Of a stretch of DNA of 64,000 bases, positions 16,377-24,720 are shown piece by piece; the stretch's first letter is position 1; each line of letters begins with the position of its first letter. The notes under the pieces are model-generated. The model was given only the letters and a program-made list of their open reading frames with translations. It was not told the DNA's origin and searched no databases. The stretch lies in contig NZ_JAHEBT010000052.1 of the NCBI RefSeq assembly GCF_024642105.1, positions 1 through 64,000 of the forward strand. Reading direction: 5' to 3'. This DNA is from Flavobacterium sp. (GTDB lineage: Bacteria > Bacteroidota > Bacteroidia > Flavobacteriales > Flavobacteriaceae). The position numbers were made by a program, and so were the translations under genes.

Positions 16377-17039
16377 TTACAATTGAGTTTTTAAATAATC
16401 CATTGCTATTTCTGGGCTAGCCAAAATTGGAACTTTTTTATCCTCGGCTGATAACTGTCCTACAACTCTAGCCATTGATGCTTGTGCTAATACAATTACA
16501 TCGACTTGTTGAGACAATTCTTTCAAAGCCGAAGCTACCATTGCGTCGTGAATTTCTGGCTGTCCTTTCATCAAAGCATCAAAAGCACCCTCACATAAAC
16601 GCGCGGTTAATTCAATCTCTTTTCCTGCCACAATAGCTCTTCTTCTAACTAAATCAGAAGTTGGTTCTAAAGTAGTTGATAAGGTAGCCACAACTCCTAT
16701 TCGAGATCCTAACCGAACCGCCTGATCTGCCATTGGCTGATCAACACGCAAAACCGGCACTTTAGTCAATGAAGCCGCAGTTTCTACTGCCGATCCAATA
16801 GATGAACAAGTGACCATAATATAATCAGCACCCGCAGCCTCTGCAGAACCCACATAATCAACCACTCTTCGGGAAGTATCTGGAGTTAAAACACCTCTTT
16901 CTATAGTATTTTTAATCAAACTGTCATCGACAATATTAAAAACCGTAAGCTCTTTATCTTTTAAAAAATTATTTATCAACTCCTGAAATACTGGTACTAA
17001 AGTTGCTGATGTATGAACCAACGCTAATTTTTTCGTCAT
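16377..17039 (-). CDS. Asp/Glu racemase-fold protein with a single catalytic cysteine
   Basis: A 220-aa protein of the aspartate/glutamate/hydantoin racemase fold. The first catalytic cysteine is kept (C78 in VTCSSIGSAVE), and the central GSRIGVVATLSTTLEPTSDL is well conserved. The second racemase cysteine, normally in a GCxGM/GCTH motif, is replaced: VIVLAQASMARV (181-192) has Gln at 186. One-cysteine members of this superfamily include arylmalonate decarboxylase, so this may be a decarboxylase or isomerase rather than a two-base racemase. It sits between the kinase (27-base gap) and the transporter (3-base gap), implying a role in the same pathway. Confidence 0.8.
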   Translation of the reverse strand: MTKKLALVHTSATLVPVFQELINNFLKDKELTVFNIVDDSLIKNTIERGVLTPDTSRRVVDYVGSAEAAGADYIMVTCSSIGSAVETAASLTKVPVLRVDQPMADQAVRLGSRIGVVATLSTTLEPTSDLVRRRAIVAGKEIELTARLCEGAFDALMKGQPEIHDAMVASALKELSQQVDVIVLAQASMARVVGQLSAEDKKVPILASPEIAMDYLKTQL

Positions 17040-17066
17040 TTTTTTACTCTTTTAACTATTCATTAT

Positions 17067-18467
17067 TTAAATTGTCTTTCGTCCTTTCTGCAGAGCCCCA
17101 AAATAGGTTTCATCTCCTACTTGGCCACCTTTCAAGTTAACGTCTATTTGATCTACAGGAGAATTGGGTGCAAAAGCTCGACACATTGGCGCTCCAATAA
17201 AGACTGGCGCAATCATTTCTACTGCTACAATTCCTAACTCTCTAGCCACATAACTAGAGGTATCCCCGCCAGCAATAATTAATCTTTCAACAGGAAATTG
17301 ATTTAATGCTCCACGCGCGGATTGCCCCAAAATTTTCCCAAATCGCTTGGCAGTTTGAGAGCGAATCATTTGCTCATTCCATCCTTTCTGTTCAAAAAAC
17401 ATTCTGGTTTCTACAACTCTCAAATCTTCTGGCCCCTTAGAAGTGTGCATAATAACACTTTTCCCTTTTTTCAAATAATGTACTATTCTTTCCTGGTATT
17501 GAGCTATCAAACTAGCTTCCAAATCGTCACTTTTTAAGACATCAACCGCAACAGCTATTTCTTCAAACCCATTGGCTAAAGCCCAACTAATTTGAGATGC
17601 GGTAACAGGAGAAACACTTCCTGAAAGCACTAAAATAGGTTTACTTTCAGACAACGTATTCCAAGTATCCCTTGGAATCAACCTCCCTTTTTGTACCCAA
17701 AAATCACCCAATGCCTTTTCTATTCCAGAAGATCCAATTGAAAAAAGAGGCTTATCTTCAGCAACACAACTATCAATAAGTTCTCCTATTATTTGCATTT
17801 GATTTTCATACATTGCATCAAAGAAAATAATGGAATTTCCTGAAGCCACTTCGGTAGCCAATTTCTCTTTTATTTCTTCTCTGCTTTTACCTAAATCGAC
17901 TAAATCAATTAACCCCATAGGTTGTTGAATTTGTTTGGACAAATGAAGTCGTAAATCACTTTCATCAGCTGGGGTAATAGGATGTTTACTCATAGAAGGA
18001 TGTCTATCTAATCTATGAATTGCTCCTTGACTCCCAATCCCCATTCTTGCATAAAGATGACCAAATGCAGAATATCGTCCAAGATTAGGAGCAGCAACAA
18101 CAATGGGAGTAAATTCATTTTCAAAAATTGCGGCTCCAACTTGAATTGCAGTTCCAATATTGCCAATCTCTGGAGAAGAATCAAAAGTGGAACACACTTT
18201 ATAATGAACATGGCGAACTTGTAATTTTTTAATCGATTGAAAAGCGTTATGAAGTACTTTATCCATTTCATTTGGCTCCATCGATCGGGTCATTCCTGCA
18301 ATCCCAATAGCATCTAAATCATGAAATTGACTTAATAATTCTTGACTAGGATTGTCTAGAAATAGTACCGTTTTTGCTCCCGCACGACTCAAAAATTCTA
18401 AGGCATCTGTCGAGCCAGTAAAATCATCTCCGTAAAAAGCCAATAAAATTTCTTGTGTTTTTTGCAT
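17067..18467 (-). CDS. Four-carbon acid sugar kinase family (DUF1537; OiaK/DtnK/OtnK-like)
   Basis: A 466-aa ATP-dependent sugar-acid kinase. The N-terminal substrate domain has AFYGDDFTGSTDALEFL (about 10-26) and HYKVCSTFDSSPEIGNIG (about 87-104). The C-terminal nucleotide domain has GSVSPVTASQI (about 281-291) and IIAGGDTSSYVARELGI. Known members phosphorylate threonate, erythronate or 3-oxo-isoapionate. The start ATG overlaps the stop of the RuBisCO-like gene by one base. Adjacency to a RuBisCO-like protein matches the arrangement described for apionate catabolism, where a DUF1537 kinase makes the phosphorylated substrate. The exact substrate here is inferred. Confidence 0.87.
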   Translation of the reverse strand: MQKTQEILLAFYGDDFTGSTDALEFLSRAGAKTVLFLDNPSQELLSQFHDLDAIGIAGMTRSMEPNEMDKVLHNAFQSIKKLQVRHVHYKVCSTFDSSPEIGNIGTAIQVGAAIFENEFTPIVVAAPNLGRYSAFGHLYARMGIGSQGAIHRLDRHPSMSKHPITPADESDLRLHLSKQIQQPMGLIDLVDLGKSREEIKEKLATEVASGNSIIFFDAMYENQMQIIGELIDSCVAEDKPLFSIGSSGIEKALGDFWVQKGRLIPRDTWNTLSESKPILVLSGSVSPVTASQISWALANGFEEIAVAVDVLKSDDLEASLIAQYQERIVHYLKKGKSVIMHTSKGPEDLRVVETRMFFEQKGWNEQMIRSQTAKRFGKILGQSARGALNQFPVERLIIAGGDTSSYVARELGIVAVEMIAPVFIGAPMCRAFAPNSPVDQIDVNLKGGQVGDETYFGALQKGRKTI

Positions 18468-19717
18468 TAGTCTATTCCTCCAAATTTCACTACTGATTCA
18501 CCAAATTCTTTATATTGTTTTGCAGCAACCTCTAAAGTCACTCCTTTAACAGCAGCATCCCAAGCTTGATGTAATGCTCTCACTCCTCCTGCGGGTCCTG
18601 ACGGATGCGCCATAATTCCTCCTCCAGCCATATACAGCAAATCGGTGGTTTGAGTTCTTCTGTAAGTTTCAAATGCTTGTCCACCCCATTGACCAGATGA
18701 AACAACTGGAATTACCGATTCATTATTTAAAAATGGGGTTTGACACGATTGGATAGATCTTACTACAGCATCATCCGATTCCCAAAATTTATTTTTAATT
18801 CCATTAACGTGCATTTGGTCTACACCAGCTAATCGCCAAATTTTATTATAGGCAGGAAAATTGATGCCTAAAAGCGGATGTCTATTTAACATTCCCCAGC
18901 CATTTCGGTGTCCGTGAATGGATAATTCTCCCCAATCACATACCTGTTTTACTCCTGTCCACCCCACACTATTAATACTCAACATAGCACAGGTACCTCC
19001 TGCTTGAACAACTGTTTCGTATTGAGATTTCATTGTTTCTAAGTCGCCCGTAATATTAAAAGCATACATTATTTTTTTTCCTGTCTTATCCGCAAATTCA
19101 TTTATGACACGCATAATTTTTTCTACTCGAACCGAAAAAGGCGAATTCGCTGAAGAGGCTAATAATTCATCATCTTTAATAAAATCAATCCCTGCCTCTG
19201 CAAGAGTTCGAACCAAATCTGCAGTATATTCTGGAGTCAATCCAACACTAGGCTTAATGATTGTACCTATCATGGGTCTTTCAGATCCCACATTAGCTAA
19301 GGATTTTGTACCGCTCATACCAAACTTCGGACCTTTAAAATGGTGGGCAAAAGAAGGAGGCAATTCAAAATCATCCAATTTTAATCCGGTAAACTGACGC
19401 AACTCGTACAAATTCCCTTGAAGCGTCGAAATTAATGTAGGAATGTTATATCCAAAATTCTCAATTGACCAAGAAACTGTCACCTTAGCTCTATTGTAAA
19501 CCTTATTGTCAATTACTTCTCCAGGCATACTAGGTCTGGTTACTTTTTCTAATAATTCTATTTCTTCTACTCTAGCTGCAAATCGAGTTTTTAGTTCATC
19601 TGTTTCGCCTGGAACGGAAACAAATGTTCCGCTAGATTGTTCTCCTGCTAAAACAGCTGCGGCTTGCTCAACAGCATAAGGAGTTTCTATAAGATAAGTT
19701 GCGAGGATTCTTTCCAT
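18467..19717 (-). CDS. RuBisCO-like protein (type IV, possibly OiaX-like)
   Basis: A 416-aa homologue of the RuBisCO large subunit, non-photosynthetic type. The N-terminal alpha/beta domain (about 1-145) precedes the TIM barrel. Visible active-site positions: K155 in GTIIKPSVGL (equivalent to K175), S157 where RuBisCO has K177, metal-site K181-D183-E184 in FIKDDELL, H268/H270-R271, H303 in MHVNGI, SSGQWGG and AGGGIMAHPSG. The carbamylatable Lys and both acidic metal ligands are kept while K177 is lost, so a metal-dependent enolase, decarboxylase or isomerase reaction is likely, not CO2 fixation. It is first in the operon and coupled to the DUF1537 kinase. Confidence 0.88.
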   Translation of the reverse strand: MERILATYLIETPYAVEQAAAVLAGEQSSGTFVSVPGETDELKTRFAARVEEIELLEKVTRPSMPGEVIDNKVYNRAKVTVSWSIENFGYNIPTLISTLQGNLYELRQFTGLKLDDFELPPSFAHHFKGPKFGMSGTKSLANVGSERPMIGTIIKPSVGLTPEYTADLVRTLAEAGIDFIKDDELLASSANSPFSVRVEKIMRVINEFADKTGKKIMYAFNITGDLETMKSQYETVVQAGGTCAMLSINSVGWTGVKQVCDWGELSIHGHRNGWGMLNRHPLLGINFPAYNKIWRLAGVDQMHVNGIKNKFWESDDAVVRSIQSCQTPFLNNESVIPVVSSGQWGGQAFETYRRTQTTDLLYMAGGGIMAHPSGPAGGVRALHQAWDAAVKGVTLEVAAKQYKEFGESVVKFGGID

Positions 19718-19735
19718 TTACATTAAGTTAATTGT

Positions 19736-19743
19736 CAAATTTA
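19736..19743 (-). promoter_or_regulatory. Putative -7 element of the RuBisCO-like operon
   Basis: On the minus strand TAAATTTG lies 18 bases before the ATG of the RuBisCO-like gene and fits TAnnTTTG. No regulator gene is adjacent, and I see no clear operator. Confidence 0.5.
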
Positions 19744-19869
19744 CACTTATTTTTTATAAAATAATATATATCACTAAAAAACATCTGGATCCAAAGTGAG
19801 AAAGTTAAAACTAACAATACAGCAAGTAATTATTAACAAACACAACTTATCAATTCTTAATTTGTATTT

Positions 19870-21045
19870 TTGAAGAAATATTCTTCTCCAATTTTGAAAT
19901 CTATTTATTCGTACCAAATCTATTCTAGTGTTAGTCAACTTCCTGAAAATTGGAACGAATTAGCCGTTACTACCATTTTCTTATCAAAAGAATACCTTGC
20001 CATTCTTGAAAAATCAGCTCCTGCCAATATGAGTTGTCACTTCATCGGTATGTTTGACAAAGAGACTTTGGTTGGGATAGCCGTTTCTCAATTTGTAGAT
20101 TTAAACCAATTAGACTCTTTTGGAGAGCGCGACCAATGCATCAAATCATCAGTGCGTAATATTGTATTTAAGAATTTTTGCTCCCATATCCTATTGATTG
20201 GCAATAATACCTTGACGGGACAAAATGCTTTTGTAATTTCAGAAAACGCCCATCCAAATGAAGTTTTAAAAACACTCCAAAAAGCCGTTACAGAACTTAA
20301 AGCCATTTTCAAGGCGAAAGGCAAAAAAGTACATATGTGTGGGCTAAAAGATTTTTGCAAGGAGGAACTAAACTCATTAGAAATTCCTGAATTCAAACCC
20401 TATTTGCTGTTTTCTACCCAACCCAATATGATTTTCACTGTACGGAACCATTGGAAAACAGAAGAAGATTATGTAGCAGCTTTGTCTAAAAAATACCGAG
20501 ACCAATACAAACGAGCCAGAAAAAAAGCAACGGGACTAGTCAAAAAACAATTGTCTTTAGAGGAAATTAAATCCCAAGAAGAAGTGATTTATGATTTGTA
20601 TTACCATGTAGCCAAAAGTGCGCCGTTCAATACGTTCTTTTTACCTAAAAATCACTTTGCCGTTTTCAAAGAACAACTTCAAGAAAACTTTTTATTTTAC
20701 GGCTATTTTGAAAATGACAAACTAATTGGCTTCAACACCTTAATCAAAAACGGAAGTGATTTAGACACTTACTTTTTAGGTTATGACGATAGCGTTCAAA
20801 GAGAGAAAATGTTGTATTTGAACATGCTATACGACATGATTGGCTATGCCATCAAAGAACAATTTAAGACGGTTATTTTTGCCCGAACTGCTTTAGAAAT
20901 TAAAAGTTCGGTAGGCGCGACACCTTTAAAAATGTACGGTTTGATGAGCCATGACAATACATTCATCAACAGTCGTCTTGATTTCTTTTTTCGTTATTTA
21001 GAACCTGAAACGGTTTGGAAAGAACGCCATCCTTTTCAGGATTAA
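19870..21045 (+). CDS. GNAT/FemAB-like acyltransferase family protein
   Basis: A 391-aa protein with a C-terminal GNAT-type acyltransferase domain of the FemAB-like kind. Landmarks are SKKYRDQYKRARKKATGLVK (about 210-229), YHVAKSAPFNTFFLPKNHF and YGYFENDKLIGFNTLI (about 277-292). Substrate unknown; relatives transfer amino acids or acyl groups to cell-envelope or lipid substrates. The start is doubtful: the frame opens with TTG at 19870, but TATTTTTG at 19865-19872 is a perfect -7 element overlapping it. A later TTG at 19894 (LKSIYSYQIYSS) would place the start downstream of transcription initiation. No ATG occurs before 20029. Confidence 0.7.
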   Translation: MKKYSSPILKSIYSYQIYSSVSQLPENWNELAVTTIFLSKEYLAILEKSAPANMSCHFIGMFDKETLVGIAVSQFVDLNQLDSFGERDQCIKSSVRNIVFKNFCSHILLIGNNTLTGQNAFVISENAHPNEVLKTLQKAVTELKAIFKAKGKKVHMCGLKDFCKEELNSLEIPEFKPYLLFSTQPNMIFTVRNHWKTEEDYVAALSKKYRDQYKRARKKATGLVKKQLSLEEIKSQEEVIYDLYYHVAKSAPFNTFFLPKNHFAVFKEQLQENFLFYGYFENDKLIGFNTLIKNGSDLDTYFLGYDDSVQREKMLYLNMLYDMIGYAIKEQFKTVIFARTALEIKSSVGATPLKMYGLMSHDNTFINSRLDFFFRYLEPETVWKERHPFQD

Positions 21046-21056
21046 GTTTTTTTTCT

Positions 21057-21089
21057 TTTGCCGCTAAGGCACTAAGGCGCAATTTTTTT
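21057..21089. repeat. Dispersed CTAAGGC repeat, copy 2
   Basis: CCGCTAAGGCACTAAGGCGC flanked by T-runs. It matches copy 1 at 322-355 and lies just after the acyltransferase stop codon. Confidence 0.6.
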
Positions 21090-21170
21090 CTCTAATTAGT
21101 TGTATTTAGTATTGAAATTAGTTTTACGTCCGTTTGAATGATTTTCTTCGTAAAGTTTAGGCAAGAAAAT

Positions 21171-21197
21171 TGTCCTTCGGCTTTGCTCAGAATGACA
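21171..21197. repeat. Short dispersed hairpin repeat
   Basis: TGTCCTTCGGCTTTGCTCAG followed by AATGACA. The ends TGTC/GACA pair. This type of sequence is common between genes in flavobacteria; that is recollection, only one copy is in the window. Confidence 0.35.
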
Positions 21198-21210
21198 GAC
21201 CAAATACAAT

Positions 21211-23121
21211 TTAATTCAAGCTATCAATCTCTTCCTGAACGATTTCCCAATCCAAAAGCAATTGCTCTAAGTCGGCTTTCTTTTTATTGTAGGCCGTAAA
21301 GAAAGAAGCGTCTTCAATGTGTTTGTCGTAATTAGACGCTAACATTTTATCGTCGTGCTGAATGTCTTTTTCCAATTGCTGGATTTGACTTTCAATTTTG
21401 CTTAACTTATTTTGCAGGGTTTTCCCTTTTTTCTGGTCTTCGTAGGATACTTTTTTGTTTTCTTTTGGGGCTTCTTTTTTAGCAATGTCTTTTTTCTCGA
21501 CTTCTCGCATGTTTTCTAAATTGCGCTGTTCCAAGAAGAAATTAATATCTCCTAAATATTCTTTTATTTTTTGGTCTTTGAATTCGTACACAATATTCGA
21601 CATTCCTTGCAAGAAATCCCTATCGTGAGAAACCAATAACAAGGTGCCTCCAAATTTTTGCAAAGCCGCTTTCAACACATTCTTCGATTTAATATCCAAG
21701 TGGTTCGTTGGCTCATCCATCAACAACACATTGATCGGTTGCAACAACAATTTACACAAGGCCAAACGGTTTCTTTCGCCTCCAGAAAGTACTTTTACCT
21801 TCTTTTCGACATCATCACCACGAAACAAGAAAGAACCTAACATATCGCGTACTTTAGAGCGATTCGTATCCATGGCAGCATCTTCCATCGTTTGAAGTAG
21901 CGTAATTTCTCCATCCAAATATTCCGCTTGGTTTTGGGCAAAATAACCCAACTGTACATTATGTCCCAATTTAATCGAACCCTCGTAGTCAAACTCATTT
22001 ACTATCGCTTTGATGAAAGTCGATTTCCCTTGACCATTCTGCCCCACAAAGGCAATTTTACTTCCACGTTCTACGAGTAAATTAATGTCTTTTAAGATGG
22101 TTTTATCTCCGTAACTCTTGGTTACATTCTCCGCCTCTACTACTACTCTACCTGGTTCTTTTGATACTGGGAAAGAAATATTCATCACTGAATTATCGTC
22201 TTCATCCACCTCAATACGTTCTACTTTATCTAATTTTTTGATTAACGATTGCGCCATCGAAGCTTTGGATGCTTTGGCACGAAACTTCTCAATTAACTTT
22301 TCCGTTTCTTCAATTTTTTTAGCTTGATTTTTTTGGGTAGCCAATTGCTTTTCGCGAATTTCATGTCGTAATTCTAAATACTGCGAATACGGTTTGTTGA
22401 AATCGTAGGCTTTTCCAAGCGAAATTTCGATAGTTCTATTGGTCACATTATCCAAGAACATTTTATCGTGAGAAACGATCACTACAACTCCAGGAAAATT
22501 GCGTAAAAATCCTTCCAACCAAATGATACTCTCTATATCCAAGTGATTCGTTGGCTCATCCAGCAACAAAATATCATTGGATTGCAATAATAATTTAGCC
22601 AACTCAATACGCATACGCCAACCTCCTGAGAAAGTTTCTGTTTGATTATTGAAGACCTCTCTTTTAAAACCCAATCCCAACAGAATTTTTTCGGTATCGC
22701 CCACATAATTGTAACCCCCTAATAATTCAAATCGGTGCGTATAATCAGATAAATCTTCAATAATTTGAGAGTATTCTTCACTTTCATAATCGGTTCGGGT
22801 AACCAATTGATGATTGATTTCTTCTAGCTTTTTTTCGACAATTTTAATTTCGGTAAACGCTTCATACGCTTCTTCCAAAACCGTTCTTCCTTGTTCAAAA
22901 TCGATGTCTTGACGAAGAAAACCCATCTTAATTTCTTTCTCTTGGGCAATACTTCCCGAATCTGGAGCAAAATCGCGCGCTAAGATTTTTAGCATGGTCG
23001 ATTTTCCAGCACCATTTTTACCGACAAGACCTACTCGGTCTCCAGCACCAAGGCGAAAAGTAACTTCTTCAAATAAATAAGAACCTCCGAATGAAACGGA
23101 CAAATTGTGTATATTAAGCAT
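21211..23121 (-). CDS. ABC-F family ATPase (Uup/YheS-like)
   Basis: Soluble ABC-F protein of 636 aa with two ATPase domains and no membrane segments. Domain 1 has GLVGKNGAGKSTMLK (about 31-45), signature TFSGGWRMRIELAKLL and LLLDEPTNHLD. Domain 2 has AFVGQNGQGKSTF, LSGGERNRLALCKLL and LLMDEPTNHLD. The interdomain linker is at about 240-305. A C-terminal coiled coil (about 540-636, Lys/Glu-rich) is typical of Uup-type members. ABC-F proteins act on the ribosomal E site in translation or in antibiotic protection. The gene is alone and faces away from the DUF983 gene. Confidence 0.9.
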   Translation of the reverse strand: MLNIHNLSVSFGGSYLFEEVTFRLGAGDRVGLVGKNGAGKSTMLKILARDFAPDSGSIAQEKEIKMGFLRQDIDFEQGRTVLEEAYEAFTEIKIVEKKLEEINHQLVTRTDYESEEYSQIIEDLSDYTHRFELLGGYNYVGDTEKILLGLGFKREVFNNQTETFSGGWRMRIELAKLLLQSNDILLLDEPTNHLDIESIIWLEGFLRNFPGVVVIVSHDKMFLDNVTNRTIEISLGKAYDFNKPYSQYLELRHEIREKQLATQKNQAKKIEETEKLIEKFRAKASKASMAQSLIKKLDKVERIEVDEDDNSVMNISFPVSKEPGRVVVEAENVTKSYGDKTILKDINLLVERGSKIAFVGQNGQGKSTFIKAIVNEFDYEGSIKLGHNVQLGYFAQNQAEYLDGEITLLQTMEDAAMDTNRSKVRDMLGSFLFRGDDVEKKVKVLSGGERNRLALCKLLLQPINVLLMDEPTNHLDIKSKNVLKAALQKFGGTLLLVSHDRDFLQGMSNIVYEFKDQKIKEYLGDINFFLEQRNLENMREVEKKDIAKKEAPKENKKVSYEDQKKGKTLQNKLSKIESQIQQLEKDIQHDDKMLASNYDKHIEDASFFTAYNKKKADLEQLLLDWEIVQEEIDSLN

Positions 23122-23161
23122 AGTTTGTGACTAATGTTACATTGGTACTTTCAAAAAAATG

Positions 23162-23169
23162 TACCTTTG
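23162..23169 (+). promoter_or_regulatory. Putative -7 element of the DUF983 gene
   Basis: TACCTTTG lies 16 bases before the ATG at 23186. It supports that ATG over the in-frame TTG at 23180. Confidence 0.5.
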
Positions 23170-23185
23170 TTAAAAATTTTTGCAA

Positions 23186-23569
23186 ATGTTAAAAAAAGGA
23201 TCCAAACTAAATAGTATTTTAACAGGAAGTTGTCCTAAATGTCAAAATGAAAGCATGTATGTGGATAAAAATCCGCTACATCTTGGAAATGTGCTGAAAA
23301 TGAATGAAAATTGCAGCCATTGCGGTTTGAAATATCAAATAGAACCTTCGTTCTTTTATGGCGCTATGTATGTGAGTTATGGTTTGAACGTAGCAGTAGG
23401 TGTAGCAGCATTTATTATTGCTCACGTTTTTGTAGGGCTTAATTTAGTGAATTCTTTTATTGCCATCATCGGAACACTTGTTGTTTCTTTCCCATTTGTT
23501 TTACGTTGGGCGAGAAATATCTACATCAATATGTTTGTTTCGTACGACCCAAATGCGTCTAAAGAGTAA
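23186..23569 (+). CDS. DUF983 family membrane protein
   Basis: A 127-aa protein with two CxxC pairs near the N-terminus (CPKC and CSHC, separated by about 25 residues), a likely zinc ribbon. Two membrane segments follow (about 55-80 and 88-108). The pattern CPxC...FFYGAMYVSYG is characteristic of DUF983. Function unknown. I chose the ATG at 23186 rather than the TTG at 23180 because of the promoter spacing. The gene ends five bases from the convergent oxidoreductase. Confidence 0.85.
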   Translation: MLKKGSKLNSILTGSCPKCQNESMYVDKNPLHLGNVLKMNENCSHCGLKYQIEPSFFYGAMYVSYGLNVAVGVAAFIIAHVFVGLNLVNSFIAIIGTLVVSFPFVLRWARNIYINMFVSYDPNASKE

Positions 23570-23574
23570 ACCTT

Positions 23575-24624
23575 TTACTTCTTTTTATTGGTAAATCGCT
23601 GGATATCAATTTCCTTAGGCAAAGGAATTTGGTTTTCAACAGCATCGTATAAGGCTTTTGCCATAGCTGGCCCGAGCATTACCCCTCGGGTTCCTAAACC
23701 ATTCAAGACATGAATTTGCTTATGAATAGGATGGGTTCCAACCAAAGGTCTTCGATCTCGAACTGTTGGCCGCACTCCTGCAAAGTGAGTTATAATCTCA
23801 AAATCACAACCAATAATTTCTTGTATTCGTTCTACTAATTCAGCTTTTCCTTCTTCTGTAGGTAAATCAGTTTTATCTTTCCAATTGTAAGTTGCTCCTA
23901 CTTTAAACAAGTCATTGCCTAAAGGCAAAATAAAGACGCTGGTGTTCACAATTACATCCAAATCTAAGTCGGGTGCTTTTATAATAAACAACTCACCTTT
24001 GGTACCGTCTAATGGCAACTGATTAAAATACGGATTAGCATGCAGCCCAAAACCTTCTGCAAAAATGATATGCTTAGCTTGAACATCTTTATAACGAACA
24101 CTATCTTCTTCAAAAACAATCGCGGTATAATCAAATGATTCTTGGCGAAACCAATTAGTATCCACTAAATAATTTCGATAGGCTGACAATAATGAAGCCG
24201 TATCTACATAGCCCGTATGCAATACTTCTCCATAACCAAAAGGTGCTGTAATGCCCTTGTATTCTTTGAAATGCAACTGCGTAGATAAAAAAGGAGCTAA
24301 CGCCGGTTTATCGGAAGCGGCAAACCAATTGTTTTGTTCTTCCACAGAAAAAAATTTTCGTACAATAGGCATTTTATAATCGAATTGCTGCTCAATTTTA
24401 GGCTTTAATTGAGTATAAAATTCATTCATAGTAACCAATTGAGCTTGTGCTTCCCAAACTTCACTAAAACGCTTCAAAATAACCGGATTGTACAAACCTC
24501 CTGCAATCTTGGAAGAGTTTTGCGAATCGTTATCTACCACCAGAATCGTTTTGTCGTGCTGCAACGCTTTTTCGGCAAAAGAAATACCTGCCAATCCACA
24601 ACCTACAATTAAATAATCAATCAT
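23575..24624 (-). CDS. FAD-dependent oxidoreductase (DAO family)
   Basis: A 349-aa flavoprotein. The N-terminal dinucleotide-binding motif is DYLIVGCGLAGISFAEKAL (about 3-21), followed by VVDND and GGLYNPVIL. The C-terminal substrate domain ends HFAGVRPTVRDRRPLVGTHP and LGTRGVMLGPAMAK, as in D-amino-acid oxidase/glycine-oxidase-like enzymes. The substrate is not readable. No partner gene is nearby, so it may be a stand-alone amine or amino-acid oxidase. Confidence 0.85.
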   Translation of the reverse strand: MIDYLIVGCGLAGISFAEKALQHDKTILVVDNDSQNSSKIAGGLYNPVILKRFSEVWEAQAQLVTMNEFYTQLKPKIEQQFDYKMPIVRKFFSVEEQNNWFAASDKPALAPFLSTQLHFKEYKGITAPFGYGEVLHTGYVDTASLLSAYRNYLVDTNWFRQESFDYTAIVFEEDSVRYKDVQAKHIIFAEGFGLHANPYFNQLPLDGTKGELFIIKAPDLDLDVIVNTSVFILPLGNDLFKVGATYNWKDKTDLPTEEGKAELVERIQEIIGCDFEIITHFAGVRPTVRDRRPLVGTHPIHKQIHVLNGLGTRGVMLGPAMAKALYDAVENQIPLPKEIDIQRFTNKKK

Positions 24625-24668
24625 AACGCAATTTTGAATACTACAAAGTAAGGACTTTAAAAGAAAAA

Positions 24669-24691
24669 ACTCCTACCTTTTGGGTAAGAGT
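24669..24691 (-). terminator. Terminator downstream of gldN
   Basis: ACTC-C-TACC, loop TTTT, then GGTA-A-GAGT form a hairpin with one mismatch. On the minus strand a T-run follows. It closes the gldK-gldN transcript. Confidence 0.6.
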
Positions 24692-24720
24692 TCTCATTAT
24701 TTTTTTTAGAATAAAATTCA

